Source: Clostridiaceae bacterium | GTDB lineage: Bacteria; Bacillota; Clostridia; Saccharofermentanales; DTU023 | Assembly (NCBI GenBank): GCA_012839385.1 | Contig: DUNL01000264.1 | Span: forward strand, 1 to 36,369 | Direction of reading: 5' to 3' | Length of the DNA stretch: 36,369 nt | Part shown: positions 1 through 10,242 of the stretch, piece after piece | How positions within the stretch are numbered: position 1 is the stretch's first letter | How the letters are laid out: each line of letters begins with the position of its first letter | Position numbers and translations under genes: made by a program | The notes under the pieces: model-generated | Told to the model about the DNA's origin: nothing | The model's input: only the letters and a program-made list of their open reading frames with translations | Database searches by the model: none

Positions 1-9
1 AAACTTTAA

Positions 10-267
<258 letters not shown>

Positions 268-282
268 TTTAGGAGCAGTCTT

Positions 283-837
283 ATGAGTTTGCCTGATTTG
301 CAGCGCGATAATGTCGCTGTCTTAATTATCGACATACAAGAGCGCATGATGAATGCCATGCCTGACAAAGAGCTGGTAATAAAAAATGCTGACGCTCTGG
401 TTAAAGTAGCTACGACTTATGGCTTGCCTCTATATTGCACTGAGCAGTACCCACAGGGATTAGGCCCGACTAAAGCTTCTCTTTTGCGGGATTTACAGGC
501 ATTTAATGCCGTTATTATTGAGAAAACCGCTTTTAGCGCCGCCTTACCGGAACTGATGGAAATAATTACTGCCAGTAATAGAAAGCAAATCATTATTGCC
601 GGAGTAGAAACTCATGTCTGTGTTTTTCAGACTGTCAGAGATTTTATGGCGAAGGGCTTTGATGTCTATGTTCCCTGGGACGCGGTAAATTCACGTGATC
701 CAGGAAATATGGCTGTAGCTTTGGAACAGTTCCGTCAGATGGGAGCTCATGTCACTTCCACGGAAACAATTCTATTTGAGTTAATCCGGGATGCCAAAGA
801 TCCTCATTTTAAGGAATTACAGGCCTTAATAAAGTAG
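283..837 (+). CDS. Isochorismatase-family cysteine hydrolase
   Basis: A 184-residue single-domain protein of the isochorismatase-like hydrolase family (cytoplasmic amidase or hydrolase of small molecules). The catalytic triad is visible as D17 (in LIIDIQE), K81 (in IIEKTAF) and C113 (in GVETHVCVFQ). The Val-Glu-Thr-His run before the Cys is the usual cis-peptide/oxyanion region. The length fits the small YcaC/ISOC1-like branch better than nicotinamidase, whose metal-binding Asp-x-His residues I do not see. The ATG at 283 has a GGAG-like ribosome site (TAGGAGCAGTCTT). It lies just after upp. The substrate cannot be assigned from sequence. Confidence 0.85.
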   Translation: MSLPDLQRDNVAVLIIDIQERMMNAMPDKELVIKNADALVKVATTYGLPLYCTEQYPQGLGPTKASLLRDLQAFNAVIIEKTAFSAALPELMEIITASNRKQIIIAGVETHVCVFQTVRDFMAKGFDVYVPWDAVNSRDPGNMAVALEQFRQMGAHVTSTETILFELIRDAKDPHFKELQALIK

Positions 838-872
838 TGGGATTAGATTCTGTTTATCTGAAAAGCATACAG

Positions 873-1693
873 TTATCGCGCCTTATGATATTTCTTACCC
901 GCCTTCATTTTGATGGCATTGATGCGCATCAACTCAGAGACTGTCACTAATTTATAACCTCGCCTGTGTAATTCAGGCAAAGCGTCAATAAACCCGTCCA
1001 CCGAGGTTTTGTGCAAATCATGGAGTAAAACAATACTGCCATTACTGGCAAGACTTAATATTTTATTTTTAACATAACTACGTTTTTTAGTTCGCCAGTC
1101 TACCGTATCTTTATTCCAGATTATTACCGGACGCCCCGCGCTCTTTAGAACTTTAGCATTATAAGCGCCACCTGGCGGTCGCATCAGGGTGGGTTTTTTC
1201 CGGTACGTTTGATCACGGCTTTATCTGTGCGACTAAGCTCACTTTTGATTTGAGACACTGATAATTTGGTTAAGCTCTTATGGGTATAGGAATGATTGCC
1301 GATTTCATGGCCCGCCTTCGTGGCTCTGCTTACCAGATGGCCGTTTTTGCCGTCTACTAAACTTCCTAAAACGAAAAAAGTAACCTTATCTCCTCTTTTA
1401 GCTAAGGCATTGAGAAGCCTTTTTGTATGTCTGGATGGACCGTCATCAAAAGTAATAGCAATATATTTAGTGCCGACCTTAACTTTAGCGGGAGCCTTAG
1501 TGGCCGGTGATTCCGTCGCTGATGATTTAGCGGTCGCCGGTTTTGGTTTATCTGTTTCAACTATCGTATCCGAGGAAGTAGTCGCCGCGAGGTAAGTATC
1601 CGCGGTTGACTCTGTTATTATTGTTTCGCTAACAGATAGCTTGAGCTCTAAGTAGTTATTTTCTTACAAATTGATATTACTGTTAATCATCAT
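873..1693 (-). pseudogene. Broken polysaccharide deacetylase (NodB domain)
   Basis: Minus-strand NodB-type carbohydrate esterase. In order it shows the metal-site motif TFDDGPS (~1430-1450), the HSYTH zinc motif (~1285-1300), RPPGG (1171-1181), DTVDW and the LLHD catalytic-base motif, so the catalytic core is complete. Two lesions break it. A one-base loss near 1191-1194, within a run of A and C, shifts the frame between TGKN and TLMRPPGG. An in-frame TAA at 1664-1666 separates the only nearby ATG codons (1688-1693) from the rest. A Ser/Thr/Ala/Pro/Lys-rich linker precedes the catalytic domain, but no signal peptide remains. The downstream 103-residue piece (873-1184) alone would be inactive. 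Sequencing error in the homopolymer could explain the frameshift but not the upstream stop. Confidence 0.8.
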
Positions 1694-1771
1694 GGAGGGC
1701 AATAACAAATTGATTACTTTACATGGTTGAAGACCTATTTTCATCTTTTATCCAAGGCTCAAAAATAACCC

Positions 1772-1800
1772 TTGACAGTTAGCGGCGACTAACCGATAAT
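1772..1800 (+). promoter_or_regulatory. Promoter of the feo operon
   Basis: A near-consensus sigma-A promoter: TTGACA at 1772-1777, a 17-base spacer, then GATAAT at 1795-1800. The predicted start is near 1807, about 105 bases before the first feoA. The spacer carries one of two matching inverted repeats, and the second sits at the predicted transcription start. This layout suggests repression by occlusion. Confidence 0.75.
1778..1793. promoter_or_regulatory. Operator 1 (16-bp inverted repeat in the feo promoter spacer)
   Basis: GTTAGCGGCGACTAAC: arms GTTAG/CTAAC, the same 16-bp architecture as the repeat at 1808-1823. It lies wholly between the -35 and -10 elements. The GTTAG/CTAAC half-sites resemble the core half-sites of DtxR-family iron-box operators, and a DtxR-type regulator is encoded at 14711. 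Assignment to that regulator is inference. Confidence 0.65.
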
Positions 1801-1807
1801 GTCATGG

Positions 1808-1823
1808 GTTAGCTATGGCTAAC
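1808..1823. promoter_or_regulatory. Operator 2 (16-bp inverted repeat at the feo start site)
   Basis: GTTAGCTATGGCTAAC: perfect 6-bp arms around a 4-base centre. Its centre lies 30 bp from that of operator 1, close to three helical turns, so two dimers could bind the same DNA face. It overlaps the predicted transcription start region. Confidence 0.65.
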
Positions 1824-1911
1824 TAAAATTGACAGGACGAGATATTAAGTCGCCTGTTGAGTCAACTTATATTACGGTTTGAGATCAAACTTAGAAAATC
1901 AGGAGAAAAAT

Positions 1912-2220
1912 ATGCCACTGACATTATTAAGACCGGGTGAGCGCGCCTTAATCCGAAATATTAACGGCAAAGCGGATACTCGCAGCCGTCTAAGGTCGAT
2001 GGGCCTGGTAGAGGGCGCTACTACTGAGCTGATTTCATATGATAACTGTATTGTGCTAATTAAAGTAGGGGACTGCCGCTTAGCTCTAGACAAAGAGCTG
2101 GCCGCCCGTGTTTTAGTAACACCTACCATGGAGCGGGGATGCGGAAGAAGGAGGGAAAGAAATGACATTGGACGAGGTCGCTGTCGGCGCCACCGCAACC
2201 ATAAAAAAGGTTGGTGGTAG
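1912..2220 (+). CDS. feoA: Ferrous iron transport protein A (first copy)
   Basis: Small cytoplasmic SH3-like FeoA protein that supports FeoB-mediated Fe(II) uptake. Family features are PGERALIRNI near the start, the R-x-RL-x-SMGL motif and the GDCRLALDKELAARVLV end. The ATG at 1912 is chosen over an upstream in-frame ATG at 1879 because an AGGAG site lies just before it. The FeoA fold ends near residue 75. The last ~25 residues are Arg/His-rich, unlike the family, and overlap the next gene by 59 bases in another frame. A one-base indel near 2140 would instead end the gene at the TGA at 2163-2165, in an ATGA overlap with the second feoA. The tail may therefore be a frameshift product. Confidence 0.85.
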   Translation: MPLTLLRPGERALIRNINGKADTRSRLRSMGLVEGATTELISYDNCIVLIKVGDCRLALDKELAARVLVTPTMERGCGRRRERNDIGRGRCRRHRNHKKGWW

Positions 2221-2413
2221 CAGAGCTACCAGAAGAAGAATTATGGACATGGGACTGACACGTAATACAAAAGTATTAGTGCGGAAGCTGGCTCCACTGG
2301 GAGATCCGATGCAACTCAGTTCCAGAGGATTTGAGTTATCAATACGTAAAGCTGACGCCGCCATGATTGAAGTGGAGTGTGTAAGTGGAGGAAAGTCAAC
2401 ATGGAAAAAATAA
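2162..2413 (+). CDS. feoA: Ferrous iron transport protein A (second copy)
   Basis: A second 83-residue FeoA domain (MTLDEVAVGATATIKKV start; RRRIMDMGL; GFELSIRKADAAMIEV end). A strong GGAGG ribosome site (AGAAGGAGGGAAAGAA) precedes the ATG at 2162. The gene ends 13 bases inside feoB, so translation is probably coupled. Tandem feoA genes before feoB are common in Clostridia. The two copies differ strongly in sequence, so this is not a recent duplication. Confidence 0.9.
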   Translation: MTLDEVAVGATATIKKVGGSRATRRRIMDMGLTRNTKVLVRKLAPLGDPMQLSSRGFELSIRKADAAMIEVECVSGGKSTWKK

Positions 2414-4524
2414 TTGCTCTAGCGGGCAACCCTAATAGCGGCAAGACGACTTTGTTCAATCATTTAACCGGAGGCAACCAAAGAGTGGGGAATTGGCCGG
2501 GCGTAACGGTTGATAAAAAGGAAGGCAAATTAAAGCAAGATCCTAATATTAAAATACAAGACTTGCCGGGCATTTATTCACTTTCTCCTTATAGTCCGGA
2601 AGAAGTCATAAGCCGCGACTTTCTAGCTGTGGAGCGACCTGATCTTATTGTAGATGTTGTTGACGCTTCCAATTTGCTCCGCAATCTCTATTTGACATCG
2701 CAACTGATGGAATTAAAATTGCCTCTGATTATCGCGCTCAATATGATAGATATTGTTGAGAAGACAGGCGCGGTCATCAATGTCGAGACATTAAGCCAAA
2801 AACTAGGCTGCGCTGTGGTGCCCATCGCGGCAACTAAGGGGACCGGCATTGAAAAATTAATACAAGTAATCAAAGAGAAATTATATGAAAAGCCCAAAGA
2901 GCCTAATATTCTTAGCTTTTCCTCTCCTACCGAAACAGCGCTGCAACAGATTGAAACTATTATTAATAAGGCCACTATCGCGCTAGAGCCGAAGCGCTAT
3001 CTAGCCACGCAAAGCCTACTGGATGATGAGATAACTTTGTCACGACTGAAACTAGGTCCGGATGCATTGTCCGAGATCTCTGAGATACGCTCTGATCTAG
3101 AACATAAATTAGACGATGATATTGACTCTATTATTACTTCTGAACGCTATGACAGTTTAGAACAGCTTGTCTCCGAAGTGCAAGCGGAAAGTCAGGTCAA
3201 GCTAAGCCTTACAGATAGAATCGATAAAATTGTTACCAGCCGTATTCTCGGTCTGCCCATTTTTATTCTAGTCATGTTCCTTGTCTATTTTGTCTCAATC
3301 CAAACCATTGGCACTATGGCCACCGATTGGGTAAACGAGGTCTTATTCGAAGATATTGTATCCGGTGGAATTGTCTCCTTTATGTCCGCATGGAATGTCG
3401 CTCCCTGGTTAATAGGTCTGGTCAATGACGGCATTGTAGCCGGTGTGGGAGCGGTGCTGGGCTTCTTGCCACAGATGTTCGTACTGTTTCTTTGTCTCGG
3501 CCTTTTGGAAGATAGTGGCTATATGGCTCGCGTCGCTTTCGTTATGGATCGTATTTTCAGACGTTTCGGTCTCTCCGGCAAGAGCTTCATCCCTTTAATG
3601 ATTTCTACCGGTTGCAGCGTGCCGGCGATTCAGGCGTCACGTACAATGGAAAATGAGCGAGATCGAAGGCTGACAATAATAACCGCCTCCTTTATGCCAT
3701 GTAGTGCCAAATTACCGGTTATCGCTCTAATTGCCTCCGCTTTCTTTGGCGGATCAGCCTGGATCACTACCTCCTTTTATTTTATCGGTATTGGCGCGGT
3801 CATTATATCGGGAGCAATTTTAAAAAAATTCCGACAATTAGCATCTGATCCGGCGCCATTTGTAATGGAGATGCCCACCTATCACGCTCCTCGTACGTTG
3901 ACAATACTTAAATACGCTCTTGTTAAGTCTTGGGCTTTCGTCAAGCGCGCCGGTACCATTATTTTGCTCTCCGCGCTTGTCATCTGGTTTCTGTCCAGCT
4001 TCAACTGGAGTTTACAAATGGTGGAGGAAAATGGTGAAGGTAGCATTATGGCCAGCCTTGGTCGAGCTCTGGCCTGGCTCTTTTATCCCCTCGGCTTTGA
4101 CAAATGGCAGGCAATTGTCGCTACCATTACAGGTTTTATAGCAAAAGAGAATATTGTTAATACTCTGGGCATTGTCATGAATCTGGGTAGTGGTCTGGCT
4201 GAAGATTCTCCTGAGTTGCTACAAAACTTTGGTGTCTTGCTAAGCTCTATCGGCTCCTACAGTTTCCTGCTCTTTAATATGCTGTGCATGCCGTGTTTTG
4301 CCGCCGTGGGCGCCATCAGAACTGAGATGGCAAGTTCTAGATGGACCTGGCTGGCTTTAGGCTGGCAGATGAGTTTTGCCTATGCCGTAAGTCTTATCTA
4401 TTATAATCTGGCCATGTGGATTGTTAATAATGTTTTCAATCTCTGGACCGTAATTGCTATCGCTACCTTAGTTCTACTGGTAATACTATTATTGCGCCCT
4501 GACAGGTACCGTAGAAGTAGGTAG
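2401..4524 (+). CDS. feoB: Ferrous iron transporter B
   Basis: A 707-residue membrane Fe(II) transporter with an N-terminal G domain: G1 GNPNSGKTT (residues ~8-16), the switch-region motif NWPGVTVDKKEG, G3 DLPG and G4 NMID. A linker/GDI region follows to about residue 275. Gate domains with the conserved GCSVPAIQASR and MPCSAKLPVIALI Cys-containing segments then alternate with about eight hydrophobic helices. The ATG at 2401 is preferred over a GTG at 2377 because GGAGG lies at 2389-2393. It overlaps feoA2 and is followed by a small Cys-rich membrane protein. This is the main Fe(II) uptake pump of the operon. Confidence 0.95.
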   Translation: MEKIIALAGNPNSGKTTLFNHLTGGNQRVGNWPGVTVDKKEGKLKQDPNIKIQDLPGIYSLSPYSPEEVISRDFLAVERPDLIVDVVDASNLLRNLYLTSQLMELKLPLIIALNMIDIVEKTGAVINVETLSQKLGCAVVPIAATKGTGIEKLIQVIKEKLYEKPKEPNILSFSSPTETALQQIETIINKATIALEPKRYLATQSLLDDEITLSRLKLGPDALSEISEIRSDLEHKLDDDIDSIITSERYDSLEQLVSEVQAESQVKLSLTDRIDKIVTSRILGLPIFILVMFLVYFVSIQTIGTMATDWVNEVLFEDIVSGGIVSFMSAWNVAPWLIGLVNDGIVAGVGAVLGFLPQMFVLFLCLGLLEDSGYMARVAFVMDRIFRRFGLSGKSFIPLMISTGCSVPAIQASRTMENERDRRLTIITASFMPCSAKLPVIALIASAFFGGSAWITTSFYFIGIGAVIISGAILKKFRQLASDPAPFVMEMPTYHAPRTLTILKYALVKSWAFVKRAGTIILLSALVIWFLSSFNWSLQMVEENGEGSIMASLGRALAWLFYPLGFDKWQAIVATITGFIAKENIVNTLGIVMNLGSGLAEDSPELLQNFGVLLSSIGSYSFLLFNMLCMPCFAAVGAIRTEMASSRWTWLALGWQMSFAYAVSLIYYNLAMWIVNNVFNLWTVIAIATLVLLVILLLRPDRYRRSR

Positions 4525-4547
4525 GAGAAAGGATTGGTATCCGTGTC

Positions 4548-4694
4548 ATGAATCTCGCTTCCTGGATTATATTGAGTATAATTGTAATCGCTGTAGCTTT
4601 GATCATTTATTTTTGCTGGCGGAAAAAGCCTGATAAAGTAAACAAATCAGGTTGTGCTCACTGTCATGTTAAGAACCGTTGCCCTTATAGTTGA
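4548..4694 (+). CDS. FeoB-associated Cys-rich small membrane protein
   Basis: A 48-residue open frame. One hydrophobic helix spans residues ~5-23, followed by a short basic Lys-rich stretch and a cysteine cluster: C-A-H-C-H at 36-40 and C45 before the end. This matches the layout of the FeoB-associated Cys-rich membrane protein family (sometimes called virus-attachment-p12-like). It begins 23 bases after feoB stops. An AGGAG site lies somewhat far upstream (4523-4527), so initiation may rely on coupling. The Cys/His cluster suggests metal handling on one face of the membrane, which is inference. Confidence 0.75.
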   Translation: MNLASWIILSIIVIAVALIIYFCWRKKPDKVNKSGCAHCHVKNRCPYS

Positions 4695-4718
4695 TAGTAA
4701 AGAGTCCTCTCCAATTTA

Positions 4719-5645
4719 TTAGTTCCCGTGACTGAAGATATGCCAGCCCAATTTATTGGAGAGGTACTCAAGAATAGCGGTAGCGCCGATACTGTTGCCA
4801 TTTCTGTCCAGAGATGAACCGAAAGCGCCTATGCCTACACGATGATTAACTACAGCCATTATGCCGCCACCGACACCACTCTTAGCAGGAATACCTACCC
4901 TGACAGCGAAAGAACCACTGCCGTCATAGAGACCGCAAGTAAACATCAATGCTTCAGCAATTCTGACAGCGTTACCGGATATAACCCTTTGCCCTGATGA
5001 AAAATCAAGACCGCCTCCGGCCAGCAGAGACGCGAATCTGGCTAGATCTTCGGCGCAGACACTGATGGCGCAAGAACGGGTATAAAAACGTAGAGTTTCA
5101 TCCAGATCACCGACTAAAAGTTTCAGTCTTTTGAGTTCCCAGGCCAGAGAATGATTTCGCTCACTATGAGCGTACTCAGACGCGAAGACCGCCTCATTGC
5201 AGTTAATAGCCGGGTTTTTACAGAGGACACGCACCTGAGCTAGAAACTCATCAAAGCTAATCAGTGTCGTTAAGAGAGATGACACCACAATCGCGCCGGC
5301 ATTGATAAGTGGATTACTGGGCTTGGCGGAGAATTCACCTAAAGTGGAGAGTTCACTGAAAGGAGCGCCTGAAGGTTCCATGCCCACCAGCTCAAACACT
5401 CTATCAGCGCCGGCCAATTCCAGAGCAAAGATCAGAGCGAAGACTTTCTCAATGCTCTGTAAGGTAAAATATACATTGGTATCGCCGGAGCTGATCGTTT
5501 CGCCATTGAGATCTACAACAGTTACCCCCAACAAGTCGGGGTCCACTTTGGACAGCTCCGGTATATAGTCCGCTACTTTACCTCGCGCCAGAACCGGGCG
5601 CGCCTGCTCTATACTCCGATCCAGGAGATCCTGATATCCATCCAT
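4719..5645 (-). CDS. glsA: Glutaminase (serine-dependent)
   Basis: A 308-residue glutaminase of the beta-lactamase-like fold, converting glutamine to glutamate and ammonia. The S-x-x-K catalytic motif is visible as Q-S-I-E-K-V-F (~residues 84-90). The family stretch NPLINAGAIVVSSLL and the late KSGVGGGIMAVV and AFGSSLDRNGNS segments are also present. The length is typical. The ATG at 5645 has no clear ribosome site. It converges on the feo operon, with only 24 bases between the stop codons of glsA and the small Feo protein. Two inverted repeats (5664-5682 and 5684-5717) lie in its upstream gap and may include the end of the tldE transcript. Confidence 0.93.
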   Translation of the reverse strand: MDGYQDLLDRSIEQARPVLARGKVADYIPELSKVDPDLLGVTVVDLNGETISSGDTNVYFTLQSIEKVFALIFALELAGADRVFELVGMEPSGAPFSELSTLGEFSAKPSNPLINAGAIVVSSLLTTLISFDEFLAQVRVLCKNPAINCNEAVFASEYAHSERNHSLAWELKRLKLLVGDLDETLRFYTRSCAISVCAEDLARFASLLAGGGLDFSSGQRVISGNAVRIAEALMFTCGLYDGSGSFAVRVGIPAKSGVGGGIMAVVNHRVGIGAFGSSLDRNGNSIGATAILEYLSNKLGWHIFSHGN

Positions 5646-5731
5646 ATTCTATACTCTTCTATACACAGCTTAATTCGCTGTGATCGGACTAATCAAACTA
5701 ACAAAATCGCGGTCCGACCACTTACTTATTC

Positions 5732-7078
5732 CTAACCGCTGATAATTATACCGTCAACCGCGATATAAGGCGCGCTGTAGTTGCCGGTACTTACCGTTTC
5801 CGCAGAAATGCCTCTGATCTCGCGCAACATCTTATCTATATTGCCGGACAACATTGTTTCACGTAGGGCGGTTGTTATTTTACCGTTTTCAATCAGGAAA
5901 CTGTTTTTAGCCACACCGGAGAAGTCGCCATTGATACTTGGCTGACCTCCTGAAAACCGCCAGAGAAAAACGCCTTTTTCAATTCCGGCGATTAATTCCG
6001 CCAATGGGGTAGTGCCGCCCGCGATAACCATTGCCTCGGAACCGTTACCAGCTCTATCCTGCCCACTTTTCCTCGCGGCGTAGTCAGAGAGCATAAAGCT
6101 CTTGAGGACACCTTTATCGATCAGAGTATAGTCCTCAGAGAGATAGCCTTCGGCGGTAATTCTCTCATCAGCGATAATCTTTGAGTCAAGGGGCGCTATC
6201 CTAACTGTTAGCTTTTCATCCGCTACCCGACTTTCCAGCTTGTCCAGCCAAATACTGGTTTTATTCATAATAGCTGTATCAGAAACAAAATTATCGAAGG
6301 CCATCCCCAGCAGGTTAGTTGCCGGACTGGGAGCCATTAACACAGTACCGGTAAATTGCTCTGCCAGCGGTTTGGTCTCGATTTGTCTCTCGGTAAAAGC
6401 CAGATTATCACGCAGATTGCCGTACTCTAACAACGGCTGATCTAAATTGTCCAGTTGGAAAAAACTAACATTAAAAGAAGAGGTTTTCTCTCCGTCCTGG
6501 GCATTAAAAATCAAGTAAAAAACATAATAACCTGATGTCCTTTGAAATCGGGTACCACTGCTGAATAATTTTAATGACTTGACATCGACATGTGATACGA
6601 CCATCTGTTCTATCATGATCAGAGGAAATTGATCGCTAATCTGAGTCAGAAGTTCCTGGCAGCGTAGAAACATCTTGTCTTCATCCAGAGCGCTACCTTC
6701 CGGCTCAAATTCAACTTTACCGAGAGAGGGAGCCAACTGCCAAGCCTTATCGGGTTGAGCCGCGGCGGCAGCGGTCAGGCAATCCTTAGCCGCTTCCTTA
6801 AGACCTGTTTCTGAAATCTGATTGGTGGTAATTACGCCTTTTTTACCATCGACAATAGCGGTTAATCTGGCCTCATCACCAAAGACCGTGCGATAAAGGC
6901 TGGGTTTACCGAAATCAACATTTAATTCCGTCATAATAGACTTGTGGAGACTAACTACAGCCTGATCCGCTCCGGCCGTTACCAATGCGGCCAAAGCCTT
7001 TTCTCCTTCACTATTCAAGACAGCCCAAATATTATTATCTGTGTCCAACATATAATTTCCTTTCCCGACTTTACTCAT
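5732..7078 (-). CDS. TldE/PmbA-family metalloprotease partner
   Basis: A 448-residue member of the TldD/PmbA family; TldE (PmbA) is the partner subunit of TldD in the zinc protease that degrades unfolded peptides or matures modified peptides. Family signs are FSGGQPSINGDFSGVAKNSF near the C-terminus and the SAETVSTGNYSAPYIAVDG end. Unlike its neighbour it has no HExxxH motif, as expected for TldE. The ATG at 7078 overlaps the tldD stop (TAATG) after an AGGTGG ribosome site. An alternative ATG at 7051 follows AAAGGAAATT. Coupled translation fits an obligate heteromer. Confidence 0.88.
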   Translation of the reverse strand: MSKVGKGNYMLDTDNNIWAVLNSEGEKALAALVTAGADQAVVSLHKSIMTELNVDFGKPSLYRTVFGDEARLTAIVDGKKGVITTNQISETGLKEAAKDCLTAAAAAQPDKAWQLAPSLGKVEFEPEGSALDEDKMFLRCQELLTQISDQFPLIMIEQMVVSHVDVKSLKLFSSGTRFQRTSGYYVFYLIFNAQDGEKTSSFNVSFFQLDNLDQPLLEYGNLRDNLAFTERQIETKPLAEQFTGTVLMAPSPATNLLGMAFDNFVSDTAIMNKTSIWLDKLESRVADEKLTVRIAPLDSKIIADERITAEGYLSEDYTLIDKGVLKSFMLSDYAARKSGQDRAGNGSEAMVIAGGTTPLAELIAGIEKGVFLWRFSGGQPSINGDFSGVAKNSFLIENGKITTALRETMLSGNIDKMLREIRGISAETVSTGNYSAPYIAVDGIIISG

Positions 7079-8472
7079 TAATTGCCACCTATCATTACTT
7101 CACAGCGCAGATAAGGGCCTCCCATGCTGACCGGGATCATTTGTTTCTTGCCGCAAAAGCCGGCTGATGACCAGACAAAGTCACTGGAAATCATATCTAC
7201 AGTCTTCAACATCTCAAAAGCCACTCCGGATATGGTAGTGTCAAACAAAGCCTTACCTAACTTGCCGTTTTTTATCTCATAGCCCATGGTAACACCGAAC
7301 ATGAACTCGCCTGTAGTATCAGCCTGCCCGTTACTAGAGTCCAGTAAATAGTAGCCGTCATCTATGGAGCTTATCATCTCTTCCAGATTGCTCTCTCCCG
7401 GCAACACCGCGGTATTTCGCATACGGATCAAAGGCTCATCCGAGAAAGAAAAGGCGCGCGCGTTGCCCTGAGGCTCCATATCGAATCTGGCTGCCGTGGC
7501 GCGGTTATTCATAAAGCCGACCAAAATGCCATCTTTGATCAAGAGCTGATCTTGAGCCACAGTTCCTTCATCATCCAGATAAACCGGCAAGGGACAAGGC
7601 TTGCCAAAAGCAGTATGGGCATAGTCCACCATTGATACCAGTTCAGACGCCACTTGCTTATTCAGGTTGGTAGCGCCAACGGAACCGCCCAAAACCAGAT
7701 CGGCCTCCACTGTATGCCCCACAGCCTCGTGTGCCAGCATGCCGGACATGAGGCCGCCCAGAATGACTTTTTTCCTGCCGGCCTGGGGCGCTACTCCTTG
7801 TCTTTTGTCCAAGAGTCTCGCGTACAGTTGATCAATCTCCGGGAAGAACTCCTCAGGTCTGGCGAAAGTCTCTGTCAGTACGCCATAACCGCCAATTGCC
7901 TTAAAAAGCTCGACAGGAGCGCCGTCATCAGTTACCGCTGTCATAATTATATAGATATGGCTACGCGGGATAATTACATGACCATCTGTTCCTTGCGATA
8001 CAGAGATGACCTTTTCTATATTGTCGCTGGTAGCGATTACAGTTCTGCTCGTAATCTGGGGACAATTTTTGACTATATAGTCATCAAAAATACGTACCAG
8101 CTCTACATAACTATTCATAGGGCTGTCCGGCATAATATTAGTAATTGTTAATCTATCCGCTGTCTGAAGTGGGGGTATTGATATTAACTCCCCTTTGTCC
8201 TTGACATTTCTATCCAAAAAAAGAGCGTTGTTACTGGCTTGCTCAAGAACCGCGTTGATCGCTTCTTTGCTGGCTTGAGGCGCTGAAGCGAAACCATACA
8301 AGCCGTTCTTTCTAACACGGGCGCTGACTCCTCTTTGATCTGTCCTCTCATTGGTTACGATCTCACCATTGCGTAAAGAAACTCGAGAGGTCGTATTACG
8401 CTGCATTCTTAGTTCTGTCTGCGCTCCCGGCACAAACAGATGCTTATATTCATATATAGTTTCCAGAAGCAT
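7078..8472 (-). CDS. tldD: TldD-family zinc metalloprotease
   Basis: A 464-residue TldD subunit. The catalytic zinc motif HEAVGH (H-E-x3-H, ~residues 252-257) lies in GMLAHEAVGHTVEADLV, followed by the FSDEPLIRMRNTAV and GGPYLRCEVMIGGN segments typical of TldD. The start at 8472 has an AAGGTGGGGAA ribosome site. It is first in a two-gene operon with the TldE-like gene. The usual role is breakdown or maturation of peptides in the cytoplasm; no precursor peptide gene is evident nearby. Confidence 0.9.
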   Translation of the reverse strand: MLLETIYEYKHLFVPGAQTELRMQRNTTSRVSLRNGEIVTNERTDQRGVSARVRKNGLYGFASAPQASKEAINAVLEQASNNALFLDRNVKDKGELISIPPLQTADRLTITNIMPDSPMNSYVELVRIFDDYIVKNCPQITSRTVIATSDNIEKVISVSQGTDGHVIIPRSHIYIIMTAVTDDGAPVELFKAIGGYGVLTETFARPEEFFPEIDQLYARLLDKRQGVAPQAGRKKVILGGLMSGMLAHEAVGHTVEADLVLGGSVGATNLNKQVASELVSMVDYAHTAFGKPCPLPVYLDDEGTVAQDQLLIKDGILVGFMNNRATAARFDMEPQGNARAFSFSDEPLIRMRNTAVLPGESNLEEMISSIDDGYYLLDSSNGQADTTGEFMFGVTMGYEIKNGKLGKALFDTTISGVAFEMLKTVDMISSDFVWSSAGFCGKKQMIPVSMGGPYLRCEVMIGGN

Positions 8473-10105
<1,633 letters not shown>

Positions 10106-10163
10106 CGAAAGGCTACTTTATCTTGTCAGTAGGGAAAACATTTCCTTATAGCGAACAATTACA

Positions 10164-10208
10164 TAAAAACGAAGCTGATCCCGCGCTTAGCAGCGGTGGT
10201 CAGCTCCG
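10164..10208 (-). terminator. Intrinsic terminator of rocD (convergent gap)
   Basis: On the minus strand an imperfect, strong hairpin (10170-10208; arms around GGAGCTGACC and GATCAGCTTC) is followed directly by a T run (CGTTTTTATG). On the plus strand the same hairpin is followed by only a weak T-rich stretch, so it may serve eno as well. Confidence 0.6.
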
Positions 10209-10242
10209 TTAATTTCTGATCTTGTGACTAAATCAATCAGTC

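Noticed and set aside
1296-1595. 99-residue plus-strand open frame
   Set aside because: It is the antisense shadow of the deacetylase whose catalytic motifs read on the minus strand.
5641-5731. Inverted repeats at 5664-5682 and 5684-5717 as operators of glsA
   Set aside because: Their place between two minus-strand genes fits transcript ends or leader stems equally well, and no promoter elements are aligned with them.
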